Shown here: positions 51,151 through 51,377 of the stretch, in pieces
Layout of the letters: each line of letters opens with the position of its first letter
How positions within the stretch are numbered: the stretch's first letter is position 1
Assembly: GCA_017935865.1 (NCBI GenBank)
Contig: JAGBGT010000110.1
Location: forward strand, 1 to 51,377
Origin: Ruminococcus sp.
GTDB lineage: Bacteria > Bacillota > Clostridia > Oscillospirales > Ruminococcaceae
Length of the DNA stretch: 51,377 bases
Direction of reading: 5' to 3'
Notes under the pieces: generated by a model
Database searches by the model: none
What the model was told of the DNA's origin: nothing
Seen by the model: only the letters and a program-made list of their open reading frames with translations
Translations under genes and position numbers: made by a program

Positions 51151-51377
51151 AAGCCGACAAAATCGGGTTTCCAAAGGGACAATGTCCCTTTGGCAGAGTC
51201 CAGAGGCAGCGCCTCTGGCAGGGTTTGGGACGGAGTCCCATGTCGACCGGAGGTCGACGTTTACTTTAGGCGCCCTGCAAGGGGTGAATCCGAAAACAGT
51301 CCAGTGGACTGTTTTCGGAGAGGGGACGCTCTGCAAGAGAGAGCGTCCCCTAAAACTCCCGGTTTTCTTTTTCTGCG
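51151..51377 (+). repeat. Palindrome mosaic, copy 3 (runs off the window edge)
   Basis: A chain of perfect hairpins in the same order as copy 1 read on the minus strand: CCAAAGGGACA/TGTCCCTTTGG (51171-51193), CCAGAGGC/GCCTCTGG (51200-51218), TGGGAC/GTCCCA (51226-51240), GTCGACC/GGTCGAC (51242-51258). A shared unpaired spacer TTTAGGCGC...GGGTGAAT follows, then a 14-bp stem TCCGAAAACAGTCC (51289-51319) and a 12-bp stem AGGGGACGCTCT (51321-51351). It follows the last gene of the long alaS-to-membrane-protein run, in the direction of transcription. An AAAAC/GTTTT hairpin with five T near 51353-51373 may terminate transcription. Confidence 0.9.

Noticed and set aside
51091-51336. Minus-strand frame of 81 codons at the right edge
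   Set aside because: It consists of mosaic palindromes plus antisense of the membrane-protein gene.
1-51377. CRISPR array
   Set aside because: The repeated units are palindrome mosaics of unequal spacing with no regular spacers, and no cas gene is present.
1-51377. tRNA or rRNA genes
   Set aside because: No cloverleaf with GTTCGA-type T arm or rRNA segment was recognised on either strand.

Overview
The window reads as a chromosomal segment of an anaerobic, Ruminococcus-like Clostridia/Oscillospiraceae bacterium. Four things point there: a complete spoIIIAA-AH sporulation operon, the Firmicutes order nusB..xseA-xseB-ispA-dxs-tlyA-nadK-argR-recN, strong AAGGAGG ribosome-binding sites, and a secreted papain-type protease ending in a type I dockerin, as in cellulosome-forming ruminococci. 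Species cannot be fixed from the sequence alone. I see no tRNA, rRNA, CRISPR array or transposase.

Layout. 1-297: the first of three mosaics of short palindromes. 298-5407 (minus strand): a translationally coupled three-gene set (TerB-N/TerB-C protein, BrxD-like DUF2791 ATPase, Lhr/BrxHI-like helicase), the one clear accessory, defence-like system. 5506-12276: ackA, then divergently tmcAL, a C39-like lipoprotein, a HAD phosphatase, mnmA, a TrmN6-like methylase and rsmI (mostly tRNA/rRNA modification). 12479-16223: PHP phosphoesterase, YdcF-like membrane protein, dockerin protease. 16224-20555: a 695-bp regulatory gap holding a candidate structured RNA, then a sugar-type ABC importer (binding protein and two permeases, no ATPase). 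20640-25293: spoIIIA operon. 25409-35688: asp23-like gene, nusB, TsaD-like paralogue, xseAB, ispA, dxs, tlyA, nadK, argR, recN, histidine phosphatase. 35693-39758: GH42 beta-galactosidase, dtd, class B PBP. 39778-39967: second palindrome mosaic. 40086-51133: alaS, HIT protein, phosphoribosyltransferase, ComEC, holA, rnmV, an MBOAT/DHHW pair, an SDR and an unknown membrane protein. 51151-51377: third mosaic.

The signals I rate highest are these. (1) The MBOAT O-acyltransferase and its DHHW/SGNH partner both carry substitutions at the hallmark catalytic residues while their frames stay intact, which suggests a paired pseudo-acyltransferase. (2) The TerB-N/ATPase/helicase triad stands alone, without other BREX genes. 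(3) The palindrome mosaics all begin within tens of bases of the stop codon of an operon's last gene, all in the same orientation relative to transcription, and their units change sequence while keeping stem pairing. (4) A roughly 300-nt candidate structured leader RNA, with a possible pseudoknot, lies behind a good promoter upstream of the sugar-binding protein.

Motif statements come from reading the sequence. Family names rest on recognised motifs and gene order. No database search or folding calculation was run.
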